Shown here piece after piece: positions 44,032 to 52,878 of a stretch of DNA of 64,000 nt (positions are counted from its first letter, which is position 1; each line of letters opens with the position of its first letter). The DNA lies in NCBI GenBank assembly GCA_002501065.1, contig DLRK01000043.1:44728-108727 (forward strand). Reading direction: 5' to 3'. A program made the position numbers and the translations under genes. Source of the stretch: Akkermansiaceae bacterium UBA7890 (lineage in GTDB: Bacteria; Verrucomicrobiota; Verrucomicrobiia; Verrucomicrobiales; Akkermansiaceae). The notes under the pieces were generated by a model. It made no database searches and had not been told where the DNA came from. It was given only the letters and a program-made list of their open reading frames with translations.

Positions 44032-46164
44032 TCAGTCGGGTGGATCTGATGAATCGTGAGGCGGTTTCTCCTCTTTCCTGAGAGTTTCCCGCCTGGCCAG
44101 CCATTTGTCCGAATCCATTTCCTCATCGAGATCCTCGCCTTCTTCCGTCCGGGATTCCGGTTCTGAACTCGATTTCTCCTCGATGGGGGTCGCGCTCCCC
44201 GGTTCCCCCGCCTGTTCAGGCGGGTCTGAGGACCGATCCTCACGGCCCTCTCGCGTTGAGGCAACCTGCGCTTCGATCTCTTCCGGAATCACGGAGAGTG
44301 AAAGAGGATCGGGAGAGTGGGAAGCTCCGGGAGTGGTTCGGACGCGGTGGCGGCGGCGACCACTGAGGACAATGAGAACAATGGCGGTGGCCCAGATCAC
44401 CGCAACAATGAGAGTGCCGATGTTGAAGAGGCCGTGCTCGTCCCAGGAAACGATGGCATAGCCGAGGCTTCCCGCGAAGAGAGCATAGTAGAGGAAGCCC
44501 CAGGCGGTCTTACGGATAACCATTCCTTCCTTGCCCACGAGGCCGGCCACCGCGGAGGCAGCCACCACGTTGTGGACGCAGATCATGTTGCCTGCGGCCC
44601 CGCCCACCGCCTGCAAGGCGACGATCCAGGCCGGATTGACTCCGATTTCCTGGCCCGTGTTGAACTGGAAGAGGGAAAGCATCATGTTGCTCACCGTGTT
44701 TGAACCGGCCACGAAAGCCCCGAGGCCACCAATGAAGGGAGAAAGGATGGGCCAGACGCCTCCTGCCAGGGCGGCCACCCCGGTGGCGAGGGTCTCCGGC
44801 ATCTTGGAATAGCCGGCGCCTCCACCGTCGGAGTTGATGAAGACCTCCACCATGGGAACGGTGAAGACAAGAGCGACGGAAGCTGCCATCATGGTCTTGA
44901 AGGATGAGCGCCAGGCCTTCTGGTAGTCCTTCCACTTCATACGGTGCAGGAAGAAGGTGACAATTGAAGCCACGATGAAGACCATGCCAGGCAGATAAAG
45001 GAACTGGAAGAACTTGGGTTTGAGGCTGTCTTCAAGCGGTGAATGGACTGCGACAGACCATCCCTTGAGCCATTCCGCGAGGTGCGGAATGGTGCGCGTG
45101 AGAACGAGGAGGAGTCCTACCAGGATATAGGGAAACCAGGCGTGGAAGATGCCGATCTGTCGCCCGTTGCCATCTTTGTCATCGGCTGGGATCTGCAACG
45201 AGCCTATCCAGTCCGGATTCCACTGGTCACGGGGTGCGAAGTCCCAGGCCTTCTCCGGGGCAGGAACAAGGAAGCCGGACCGGGCCGTGGTTATCACGAT
45301 GAAGAGACCGATCAGACCTCCAACGAGAGAAGGGAATTCCGGACCGAGGAGCAGAGCCACGAGCCAGTAGGGGACGATCATGGCCAGGGCGGCGAAGAGG
45401 GCGAACTTCCAGATCCGCAGGCCTTCGAGGAAACTTCTGTTAGCCCCGTAAAAGCGGGTGAGGAGTCCGCAGAGGAGGAGAGGAACGAGCAGGCCGGTGA
45501 GGGCGTGCAGGGTGGCGACTTTCAGGCCGATATCCGCGAGAAGTGCTTCTCCGTTCTCAAATCCGGCAGCCGTCCCGTAGCCCTCCACGCCGAGATCGGT
45601 GGAAAGCGTGTGACTTGCCCCTTCCACCGGTGAGGGGTCCACCGAGAGGCCATTGCTTACCCCTACCTTGATGGGCGTGCCTACCGCGCCGAAGGAGACC
45701 GGAGTGCTTTGGATGATCATTCCAGCCAGGACGGCGGCCATGGCGGGAAACCCCAGTCCCACGAGAAGGGGGACCGCGACGGTGGCGGGTGCGCCGAAGC
45801 CCGCAGAACCTTCAATGAAGGATCCGAATAACCAGGCGATGATAATGACCTGCACGCGGCGGTCGGGCGAGATGTCGGTGAAGCCCTGTCGAATGACCCG
45901 GAGACCTCCGCTTTCCCGCAGGGTGTTGAGGAGCAGGATGGCCCCGAAAACAATGTAGAGCAGGCTGAGGGCGACCACCAGGCCGTTGATGGAGGATGCC
46001 GCCACCTTGGTCACTGGGACCTGCCAGATGAGGAGAGCAAGTCCGACTGCTAACCCGTAACAGATCGGCATGGCCCGACTGGCCGGCCAGCGGAGCCCGA
46101 CCAGCAGGACAGCCACGGTCAGGATGGGCAGGAAGGAGAGGAAAGCGAGGATGCTGGGATGCAT
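44032..46164 (-). CDS. L-lactate permease (LctP family)
   Basis: This H+-coupled lactate/glycolate importer has 710 residues, longer than the usual 550-600. It has about 12-14 membrane segments and the family signature GSFIEGSAGFGAPATVAVPLLVGLGFP near residues 114-140. A further conserved block near 500 reads FVAGSNTVSNMMLSLFQ. The last 105 residues form a hydrophilic acidic tail (EEGEDLDEEMDSDKW), an unusual extension. It fits with the lactate/alanine-pyruvate metabolism seen in ald. The DUF6483-like gene follows on the same strand. Confidence 0.92.
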   Translation of the reverse strand: MHPSILAFLSFLPILTVAVLLVGLRWPASRAMPICYGLAVGLALLIWQVPVTKVAASSINGLVVALSLLYIVFGAILLLNTLRESGGLRVIRQGFTDISPDRRVQVIIIAWLFGSFIEGSAGFGAPATVAVPLLVGLGFPAMAAVLAGMIIQSTPVSFGAVGTPIKVGVSNGLSVDPSPVEGASHTLSTDLGVEGYGTAAGFENGEALLADIGLKVATLHALTGLLVPLLLCGLLTRFYGANRSFLEGLRIWKFALFAALAMIVPYWLVALLLGPEFPSLVGGLIGLFIVITTARSGFLVPAPEKAWDFAPRDQWNPDWIGSLQIPADDKDGNGRQIGIFHAWFPYILVGLLLVLTRTIPHLAEWLKGWSVAVHSPLEDSLKPKFFQFLYLPGMVFIVASIVTFFLHRMKWKDYQKAWRSSFKTMMAASVALVFTVPMVEVFINSDGGGAGYSKMPETLATGVAALAGGVWPILSPFIGGLGAFVAGSNTVSNMMLSLFQFNTGQEIGVNPAWIVALQAVGGAAGNMICVHNVVAASAVAGLVGKEGMVIRKTAWGFLYYALFAGSLGYAIVSWDEHGLFNIGTLIVAVIWATAIVLIVLSGRRRHRVRTTPGASHSPDPLSLSVIPEEIEAQVASTREGREDRSSDPPEQAGEPGSATPIEEKSSSEPESRTEEGEDLDEEMDSDKWLARRETLRKEEKPPHDSSDPPD

Positions 46165-46267
46165 GTCGGTGGAGGAGTCGGGGCGGGACCTTGTGAGCGC
46201 GTCGTCTGACTGTGAGAAAAAAGTCGATCATGAGCAAGCAGGTCCTGTGCCGCCTGCATCTGGGCGC

Positions 46268-46297
46268 TTGAAAAGGAGACCAATCGAGGGCTGTTAT
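46268..46297 (+). promoter_or_regulatory. Leaderless-type promoter of the cyanophycinase-like gene
   Basis: TTGAAA at 46268-46273 and TGTTAT at 46292-46297 are 18 bases apart. The ATG at 46304 starts six bases after the -10; a GTG at 46301 is also close. No Shine-Dalgarno fits this start. Confidence 0.4.
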
Positions 46298-46303
46298 CGG
46301 GTG

Positions 46304-47197
46304 ATGATAATGAAGAGCACAGTGTTGGTGATGGTATTGGTTCTGTTCGGAAGGTCGATGGCGCAGGAATCACCCGTGGTTGGCCCGGTCAGTGGATCAC
46401 TTGTCATCGTTGGTGGTGGGGGGAAGGAAATGGAGCGCATCCTCGGCAGGTTCGTGGAGTTGGCGGGAGGGAAGCGCGCGCGGATCGTGGTGGTGACCAC
46501 CGCGGCGTCCAGTAATCTGAAACACAATTATGACCGTTCCTGGACCGCCGCTTTCGTGCGGGAGAAATTGGGCGTAGCGGAGGTGACGGTGCTGCACACG
46601 CATGATCCCAAGGTCGCGGAAACGGAGGAATTCGTGAAACCGATCAAACGGGCCACAGGAGTATGGTTCGGTGGGGGGCGGCAGTGGCGTCTGACCAGAG
46701 CCTACGGAGGAACACGTTCGGAGCGTGAATTTCACCGGGTGCTTGAGCGTGGCGGAGTGATCGGAGGCTCGTCGGCCGGAGCCACCATCCAGGGGTCCTT
46801 TCTGGCGAGGGGGGATACGAGTGGAAACACGATCATGGTGGGTGATGTGCAGCGTGGATTCGGATTCATGCGCAACACTGCCATCGACCAGCATCTCATC
46901 GCCCGCGGTCGGGAGAGGGATCTGGTTGAGGTGCTGGAGGATCCTGAAGGGAAGATGCGCAGGGAGTTCGACCGGGCGGCCCTGCTTGGGATCGGCATCG
47001 ATGAGGATGTTGCCATTGTGGTAGAGGGGGATCGCTTTGAGGTTATCGGCAAGGAGAAAGGAGCCGTGCTGGTCTACGATCCCAGGAAATGGAGGAAGGA
47101 CACGCCGGTTGAAGAAAAGTGGGAGACGATCCGGACCGGTGGTTCATTCGATCTCAGGAACCGGAAGGTTCTTGTGAAGGGCAGTGGTGCGCGGTAA
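46304..47197 (+). CDS. Secreted cyanophycinase-like serine peptidase (S51)
   Basis: The 297-residue protein has a signal peptide (about 1-21, MIMKSTVLVMVLVLFG). The class-I-glutaminase-like S51 fold follows: GSLVIVGGGG at 31-40, RIVVVTTAASSN, and GVWFGGGRQWRL at 119-130. The nucleophile is Ser157 in GGSSAGA. These match cyanophycinases, which release beta-Asp-Arg dipeptides from cyanophycin; other S51 peptidases act on Asp dipeptides. Export suggests use of extracellular polymer. No cyanophycin synthetase is in the window. Confidence 0.85.
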   Translation: MIMKSTVLVMVLVLFGRSMAQESPVVGPVSGSLVIVGGGGKEMERILGRFVELAGGKRARIVVVTTAASSNLKHNYDRSWTAAFVREKLGVAEVTVLHTHDPKVAETEEFVKPIKRATGVWFGGGRQWRLTRAYGGTRSEREFHRVLERGGVIGGSSAGATIQGSFLARGDTSGNTIMVGDVQRGFGFMRNTAIDQHLIARGRERDLVEVLEDPEGKMRREFDRAALLGIGIDEDVAIVVEGDRFEVIGKEKGAVLVYDPRKWRKDTPVEEKWETIRTGGSFDLRNRKVLVKGSGAR

Positions 47198-47344
47198 TAT
47201 AAGCAGTGAATTTGCCGGATTACCTTCTCATGCTCACGGCCTTGCATCATCCAGAGGTATCAGGAATCGGTTGCCGCGGGGGTGGAGAATCCGGCTTGAA
47301 AGGGAAGCCTTCAAGGGGGGGTGGCGTGAGGCCTGTGAGGTGTG

Positions 47345-47761
47345 ATGATTGAGTGGTTCCGGGATCATGAGGCCCTTCTGTGGTTTCTCGGCGTTTTTTC
47401 GGCAGTCTCGGTGGTGATGGCCATTTTCCTGACTCCCTGGGCCATCTCCCTCCTGAGCGCGGACTACTTCATGCCCGGACGGGACCGGACCCGGACTTTT
47501 GGCTCCCGGCATCCCATGATCCGCTGGACAGGATTGATACTGAAGAATGTCGGGGGAGCGGCCCTCGTGATCTCGGGCATCGCTCTTCTTGCCCTGCCCG
47601 GACAGGGACTTCTGACCATCCTGGTCGGGCTCGCCCTGATGAACTTTCCGGGCAAGCGGGCGCTTGAGCTCTGGCTGATTCGCCTGCCCATGGTTCTGCG
47701 GGCGGTGAACTGGATTCGCAGGAAAGGAGGCAGGGAACCGTTGCAGGTTCCGCCGACGTAG
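47345..47761 (+). CDS. PGPGW-type small membrane protein
   Basis: The 138-residue inner-membrane protein has an N-terminal helix (about 12-36), a basic cytoplasmic loop, and two further helices around LILKNVGGAALVISGIALLALPGQGLLTILVGLALM. The ALPGQGLLTI and NFPGKR motifs resemble the PGPGW family of putative membrane proteins. Start ATG 47345 is preferred over the GTG one codon earlier. Its TAG stop overlaps a possible GTG of the esterase gene, suggesting co-expression. Confidence 0.78.
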   Translation: MIEWFRDHEALLWFLGVFSAVSVVMAIFLTPWAISLLSADYFMPGRDRTRTFGSRHPMIRWTGLILKNVGGAALVISGIALLALPGQGLLTILVGLALMNFPGKRALELWLIRLPMVLRAVNWIRRKGGREPLQVPPT

Positions 47762-47778
47762 TGTTTGGAGAGGGTGTT

Positions 47779-48579
47779 GTGAGCACTTTCCGCACCATCA
47801 AGATCAGTGACCCGCGTTTTGAGCACGGGGGGCTTCGGCACGTCACCGTGAAGAGCGAGGCCCTGAAGCAGCGGGCGGATCTCTCCCTTTTTCTCCCTGA
47901 GGTTCAGGGGCTTCAGGAGAGCCTGCCACTCGTCATTCTGCTGCACGGAGTCTATAGTTCCCACTGGGGATGGGCCTTTAACGGGGGCGCACACCTGACC
48001 GCTGCGCGATTGATTGAAGCAGGTGAAATTCCACCCCTTGTGCTCGCCATGCCGAGCGATGGATTATGGGGAGATGGGTCGGCTTATGTGCCGCATGAGG
48101 GCAAGGATTTTGAACGCTGGATAGTGGAGGAAGTGCCCCGTGCCACGGAGGAGGCTGGTGCCCCCGTCTCGGAATCCTCGCCGCGGTTTCTAGCAGGCCT
48201 GAGCATGGGTGGGTTCGGAACCCTTCGACTCGGGGCAAAGTTCGGAGCGAGGTTCCGGGCGATCTCGGCACACTCCTCCATTACCAGGCTTGAGCAGTTG
48301 GAGCCCTTTGTGGAGGAGCCCCTGCCATCCTGCGAAGTATCGGAGGAGAGTCTGACTGCCCTGGGATCCATTCTCGCCCATCGGAAGGATTTGCCTCCGA
48401 TGCGGTTCGATTGCGGTGTCGATGATTCGCTCCTGGACGCCAATCGGGAACTTCATGCCGTATTAGAGAAGGAAGGAGTCGAGCATATCTACGAGGAGTT
48501 TGCGGGCGGACATGAATGGCCCTACTGGGAGAGGCACCTGGTGGATAGCCTGCGGTTCTTTGCGGAGAACCTGTGCTGA
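47779..48579 (+). CDS. Alpha/beta hydrolase, esterase D/PHB-depolymerase-like
   Basis: The 266-residue esterase has a hydrophobic strand leading to the oxyanion motif LVILLHGVYSSHWGW and the nucleophile elbow GLSMGGFG at Ser142. The catalytic Asp/His are likely in DCGVDDSLLDAN and AGGHEWPYW. No signal peptide is seen. GTG 47779 is chosen because GGAGAGG lies five bases upstream; GTG 47761, overlapping the previous stop, lacks such a site. It follows the PGPGW gene. Confidence 0.85.
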   Translation: MSTFRTIKISDPRFEHGGLRHVTVKSEALKQRADLSLFLPEVQGLQESLPLVILLHGVYSSHWGWAFNGGAHLTAARLIEAGEIPPLVLAMPSDGLWGDGSAYVPHEGKDFERWIVEEVPRATEEAGAPVSESSPRFLAGLSMGGFGTLRLGAKFGARFRAISAHSSITRLEQLEPFVEEPLPSCEVSEESLTALGSILAHRKDLPPMRFDCGVDDSLLDANRELHAVLEKEGVEHIYEEFAGGHEWPYWERHLVDSLRFFAENLC

Positions 48580-48642
48580 GGAGGCTTCCTGCGGAGGATT
48601 GCTCCAGGGGACAGGGATAGGGGCGGGATGCACAGCTACGGC

Positions 48643-48671
48643 TTGCCATGATGGCCTGATCTCCCTAGAAG
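48643..48671 (+). promoter_or_regulatory. Leaderless-type promoter of the Lrp-like gene
   Basis: TTGCCA at 48643-48648 and TAGAAG at 48666-48671 are 17 bases apart. The ATG at 48681 begins nine bases after the -10, with a C-rich gap and no Shine-Dalgarno. Confidence 0.55.
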
Positions 48672-48680
48672 CTCCCCGGC

Positions 48681-49166
48681 ATGTCCAACGATTCATTGCT
48701 CAAGCTCCTGCGGCGCAACGGCCGGTCTTCCGATGCCGAGCTGGCGGAGCGTGTTTCCTTGTCGGCAGACGAAGTCAGGGAGCAGATTGCCGCCTGGGAG
48801 ACGGACGGAACGGTGCTTGGCTATGAGGCGGTTGTTGATTCGGCGAAGACGGGACAGGCCGCAGTTGTTGGAATCATCGAGGTGAAACTGACTCCCGAAA
48901 GAGAGGGCGGTTTTGACCGTCTTGCTGCCCGTATCTCGAAATTTGATCAGGTTCTTAGCTGCTACCTGATGAGTGGAGGATACGATCTGCTCCTTGTGGC
49001 GGAGGGAGAGGATCTCATGGAGGTGGCGCGTTTTGTCTCCGAGAAGCTGAGCACAATGGAGGGAGTGCTCTCAACAGCCACGCATTTCAGGCTGAAGACC
49101 TACAAGGAGAACGGCTTCGCCTTTGGTGGGGACGAAGATCCGGAGCGGCTGCCGGTGGCGCCGTAG
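48681..49166 (+). CDS. Lrp/AsnC family transcriptional regulator
   Basis: The 161-residue regulator has an N-terminal helix-turn-helix (LLKLLRRNGRSSDAELAERVSLSADEVREQI) and an RAM/AsnC effector domain with GIIEVKLTPEREGGFD and the YLMSGGYDLLLVAEG block. Such proteins sense amino acids. The aminotransferase gene begins five bases later, after TAGGAGAA, so the regulator probably controls or accompanies that amino-acid enzyme. Confidence 0.92.
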   Translation: MSNDSLLKLLRRNGRSSDAELAERVSLSADEVREQIAAWETDGTVLGYEAVVDSAKTGQAAVVGIIEVKLTPEREGGFDRLAARISKFDQVLSCYLMSGGYDLLLVAEGEDLMEVARFVSEKLSTMEGVLSTATHFRLKTYKENGFAFGGDEDPERLPVAP

Positions 49167-49171
49167 GAGAA

Positions 49172-50347
49172 ATGGATTACCCCGCAAAAATTTCGCGGCA
49201 GGTGGCCGCGGTGCCGCGCTCCGGCATTCGGGACTTCTTCGACCTCGTGCAGGGTCGCGATGAGGTGATCTCACTTGGAGTGGGGGAACCCGACTATTCC
49301 ACGCCCTGGCATATCCGCGAAGCTGCGATCTACTCATTGGAGCGCGGGCACACTTCCTATACCTCCAATCTCGGTCTCATGTCGTTGCGACGCAGAATTG
49401 CCGACTACGTGGGAGGCTTTTTCGGGGTGCAGTATGACCCCTCCTGTGAGGTGCTTGTAACAGTGGGAGTCTCGGAAGCGCTCGATCTGGCTCTGCGGGC
49501 ATTAATCAATCCCGGCCACGAGGTGGTTTATCACGAACCCTGCTACGTCAGTTATATGCCGGGGACGGTGATGGCCCATGGTGTGCCCGTGCCGGTGGCA
49601 ACCCGCAAGCGGGATGATTTCTCCCTGAAGCCCGAGGCTCTGGCGGATGTTCTCACGCCCAGTTCGCGCGTTCTGATCCTTAACTTTCCTACCAATCCCA
49701 CCGGCGGGATCGCAAGTGAGGAGGATCTGGCCGGGATCGCGAAGCTCTGCGTTGAGCATGACCTGATAGTGATCAGCGATGAGATTTACAGCGAATTGCG
49801 CTACGACGATCAGGCCCACGTGTCGATTGCCTCCCTTCCGGGGATGCGCGAGCGCACCATCCTGCTCCATGGATTCTCCAAGGCCTTCGCCATGACGGGC
49901 TTTCGCCTGGGCTACGCCTGTGCGCCGGCTCCGCTTATTGATGCCATGATGAAGATCCACCAGTATTCCATGCTGTGCGCTCCTGTTACCAGCCAGGCCG
50001 CAGCATTGGAGGCGCTGGAAAACGGGGCGGCTTCGATGGAGCGCATGCGGGAGAGTTATCACGAGCGCCGCGATTTCGTGGTAAGGCGTCTCAACGAGAT
50101 AGGCATGGATTGCCATTCGCCCGGGGGAGCATTCTACGTCTTCCCGGACGTCCGGAGCTTCGGTCTCAGCAGTGGGGAGTTCGCGAAGGGGCTCTTGGAG
50201 GCGGAGAACGTGGCGGCGGTGCCCGGCGACGCTTTTGGTGCGAGTGGGGAGGGTTTTCTGCGGTGTTGCTACGCCACGGCCTTCGATCAGTTGAAGGAGG
50301 CACTCGCACGGATCGAACGCTACGTCGAAACTCTGGAATCGTCATGA
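49172..50347 (+). CDS. PLP-dependent aminotransferase, class I/II
   Basis: The 391-residue aminotransferase has the fold-type I features LGVGEPDYSTPWHI, NFPTNPTG near 171-178, SDEIYSEL (Asp203, Tyr206) and the PLP lysine Lys237 in HGFSKAFAMTGFRLGYA. This subgroup acts on aromatic, aspartate or alanine-type amino acids; specificity cannot be fixed. It has a GGAG ribosome-binding site, and its stop overlaps the start of the next gene by ATGA. It forms an operon with the Lrp regulator. Confidence 0.93.
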   Translation: MDYPAKISRQVAAVPRSGIRDFFDLVQGRDEVISLGVGEPDYSTPWHIREAAIYSLERGHTSYTSNLGLMSLRRRIADYVGGFFGVQYDPSCEVLVTVGVSEALDLALRALINPGHEVVYHEPCYVSYMPGTVMAHGVPVPVATRKRDDFSLKPEALADVLTPSSRVLILNFPTNPTGGIASEEDLAGIAKLCVEHDLIVISDEIYSELRYDDQAHVSIASLPGMRERTILLHGFSKAFAMTGFRLGYACAPAPLIDAMMKIHQYSMLCAPVTSQAAALEALENGAASMERMRESYHERRDFVVRRLNEIGMDCHSPGGAFYVFPDVRSFGLSSGEFAKGLLEAENVAAVPGDAFGASGEGFLRCCYATAFDQLKEALARIERYVETLESS

Positions 50348-51114
50348 ACCTGGCCCGGATCAGACAAGACCGGACGCTTGCCTATGTGGTGCCCCTGGTG
50401 GCCTTCATGCTGATCGGCGGGGGGTTGACCGTTCTCACGGGATCCCTGGAGAGCGTTTTCCGGGATCATGTCTACCTGCCCTGGTGGCGTCGCTATCCGG
50501 AGCACTGGATTTACCCGCTGCAGACGCTCCTCGCTGGCGGATTGCTCGTTTTCTGGTGGCGGCAATACGAGTTGAAATGGGAACCCCGGAAGTTGCTTCT
50601 CGGGGCCGTGCTGGGTGCTATCGGAATCGGAATCTGGATTCTGCCCACCCAGCTCTATGAATGGTGGGGAATGACGGAAGAGGAGCCGGGTGGCTGGAAG
50701 CAGCGCCTGGGAATCCTGCCCCGCCGGGACGGGTTCAACCCTGGGGTGTTCGAGAGTCCGGCAGCCTGGTGGGCTGCCACCGTTTTTCGCTTTCTCCGGG
50801 CGGTTGTGGTGGTTTCCCTGGTGGAGGAGTTGCTCTGGCGGGGGTTTCTCATGCGCTTCATTCTGAATCCGGACGGAGACTACTGGAAGGTCTCCTTCGG
50901 AACCTTCTCATGGAAGAGCTACCTGGTTGTGACCGCCCTGGTGGTCTTTATCCACGGCCCGGCAGACTGGGCGGCGGCCTTCGTGTGGGGGACACTGATG
51001 TATGGTTGCGCGGTCTGGACCAGGAGTCTGCTGGCCTGTGTGGTAATGCACGGGGTGGCAAATTTCCTGATGGGCTGGTATGCTCTGGCTTTTGGAAAGT
51101 ACGGTCTCTGGTAG
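50344..51114 (+). CDS. CPBP (CAAX-like) intramembrane metalloprotease
   Basis: The 256-residue polytopic protein has the CPBP/ABI motif EELLWRGFLMRF (Glu-Glu and Arg) and a second motif in VVFIHGPADWAAAFVWG. A third His lies in VVMHGVANFLMGW. These residues line the intramembrane active site. The order matches the exosortase-associated CAAX-protease-related family, though no exosortase is here. ATG 50344 overlaps the aminotransferase stop, so the two are translationally coupled. Confidence 0.88.
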   Translation: MNLARIRQDRTLAYVVPLVAFMLIGGGLTVLTGSLESVFRDHVYLPWWRRYPEHWIYPLQTLLAGGLLVFWWRQYELKWEPRKLLLGAVLGAIGIGIWILPTQLYEWWGMTEEEPGGWKQRLGILPRRDGFNPGVFESPAAWWAATVFRFLRAVVVVSLVEELLWRGFLMRFILNPDGDYWKVSFGTFSWKSYLVVTALVVFIHGPADWAAAFVWGTLMYGCAVWTRSLLACVVMHGVANFLMGWYALAFGKYGLW

Positions 51115-51222
51115 GAGCGAAACCTTCCGATCGGGACCTAAATTCAAATCGCTGTTTCCAAGTCCGGCCCGGGGTGGCATACTGCGCAGCCCGGTGGAAA
51201 CGAGCGCAGGGGAGGAAGACAG

Positions 51223-52878
51223 ATGAAGATCGGACTGGCGCAGATTAACGGCACGGTGGGCGACTTTCCTGCCAACGCCAGGCGCATCGTGAATGCCTAT
51301 CGCGAGGCCGTCGATCAGGGTGCCGAATTCGTCATCACCCCGGAAATGGCCCTGGTGGGCTATCCTCCCCGGGACCTGGTCTTCAAGTCCGGATTCGTCG
51401 ACAAGTGCCTCCAGGCCCTGGATTACCTGGGCAGCGAGATTGGCGAGGTGCCGCTCCTGGTTGGTTACGTGGATCACAACCGGGGGGAGAGTCCGGGCAA
51501 ACCCTTTCGCAACGGGGCGGCTCTTCTCGAAAATGGGGAGGTCATGGCAAGGGTATTCAAGACTTTGCTGCCCACCTACGACATCTTTGACGAGCGGCGT
51601 TATTTCGAGCCGGCGGAGCGGTGCGAACCGGTTGAGTGGCGGGGCCGCAAGCTGGGGATCACGATCTGTGAGGATGTGTGGACGGAAGATTACCTGCACC
51701 GGCCGCTCTACAAGCGGGATCCGGTGGAAGAATTGCAGGCCACCGGTGCCGAGGTTCTGATCAATTTGAGTGCCTCCCCGTTTCATCTGGGGAAGGCCGC
51801 GGTGCGGCGGGAGTTGCTTTCCATGGTCGCGAAGAGCACCGGCTTGCCCCTGGTCTACTGCAACTCGATCGGGGGTAACGATCAGCTCGTCTTCGACGGA
51901 AACTCCGTGGTCATGAACGGGGAGGGCGTGCTGCGAGCTCAGTTGGCGGCTTTTCTCGAGGAAGTCCGGGTGATCGATATCGATCTTGAGTCAGGCCCTG
52001 AAACCGAGGCGATTCCGGAGACTGCCGACCCTGAGGCCTCCGAGGAGATTTTCCGGGCTCTAGTGCTGGGCGTAGGTGACTATGTGGGAAAGTGTGGATT
52101 CCGGACTGCCTGCATGGGGTTGAGCGGGGGAATAGACTCTGCCCTCACTGCGGCAGTGGCGGTGAAGGCCCTGGGGGCAGGAAACGTTCACGGGCTGACC
52201 ATGCCAAGTGCCTGTTCCTCCAAGGGGAGCGTGGACGACTCGCTCGCGCTTGCCGCGAACCTCGGGATGCGCTGTGATACGGTTCCCATCGAGGAGCCCT
52301 TCGAGGCGGTGAAGGGGGCCATGGGGCCCCTTTTCGGGGATCTGCCCGAGGATGTCACGGAGGAGAACATGCAGGCGCGCATCCGGGGGCTGTATCTCAT
52401 GTCGCTTTCCAACAAGCATAACCACCTCCTCCTGACTACCGGGAACAAAAGTGAATTGGCGGTGGGCTATTGTACGATTTATGGCGACATGTGCGGAGGC
52501 CTTGCGGTCATCAGCGATCTTCCCAAGACCCGGGTCTTTGAGGTGGCCCGCTGGCTCAACCGTGATGGGGAGGTGATTCCCTGGAGCACGATCGAGAAAC
52601 CTCCCAGTGCAGAACTGCGCCCCGACCAGAAGGACGAGGACAGTCTTCCTCCTTACGGGATGCTGGACGAGATCCTCGAATTGTATGTGGAGAAACAGTG
52701 TTCTCCGGAGGAGATCATTGAAAGCCATGGGTTTAAGGAGGAAACGGTGCGTTGGGTGCAGCGCCAGGTGGACCTGAATGAATGGAAGCGTCACCAGGCC
52801 GCTCCGGGAATTCGGGTGACCTCGAAGGCTTTTGGGATTGGAAGAAGGATCCCTATCGTCCAAAGATTCGGCAGGTGA
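51223..52878 (+). CDS. nadE: Glutamine-hydrolysing NAD+ synthetase
   Basis: The 551-residue enzyme amidates nicotinate adenine dinucleotide to NAD. The N-terminal nitrilase domain has the triad Glu41 (TPEMALVG), Lys113 (FKTLLPTYD) and Cys149 (TICEDVW). The C-terminal synthetase domain has the ATP-pyrophosphatase P-loop SGGIDS at 301-306. Both domains are complete. A strong ribosome-binding site GGGGAGGAAG lies six bases or so before ATG 51223. The next gene starts at GTG overlapping its stop. Confidence 0.96.
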   Translation: MKIGLAQINGTVGDFPANARRIVNAYREAVDQGAEFVITPEMALVGYPPRDLVFKSGFVDKCLQALDYLGSEIGEVPLLVGYVDHNRGESPGKPFRNGAALLENGEVMARVFKTLLPTYDIFDERRYFEPAERCEPVEWRGRKLGITICEDVWTEDYLHRPLYKRDPVEELQATGAEVLINLSASPFHLGKAAVRRELLSMVAKSTGLPLVYCNSIGGNDQLVFDGNSVVMNGEGVLRAQLAAFLEEVRVIDIDLESGPETEAIPETADPEASEEIFRALVLGVGDYVGKCGFRTACMGLSGGIDSALTAAVAVKALGAGNVHGLTMPSACSSKGSVDDSLALAANLGMRCDTVPIEEPFEAVKGAMGPLFGDLPEDVTEENMQARIRGLYLMSLSNKHNHLLLTTGNKSELAVGYCTIYGDMCGGLAVISDLPKTRVFEVARWLNRDGEVIPWSTIEKPPSAELRPDQKDEDSLPPYGMLDEILELYVEKQCSPEEIIESHGFKEETVRWVQRQVDLNEWKRHQAAPGIRVTSKAFGIGRRIPIVQRFGR

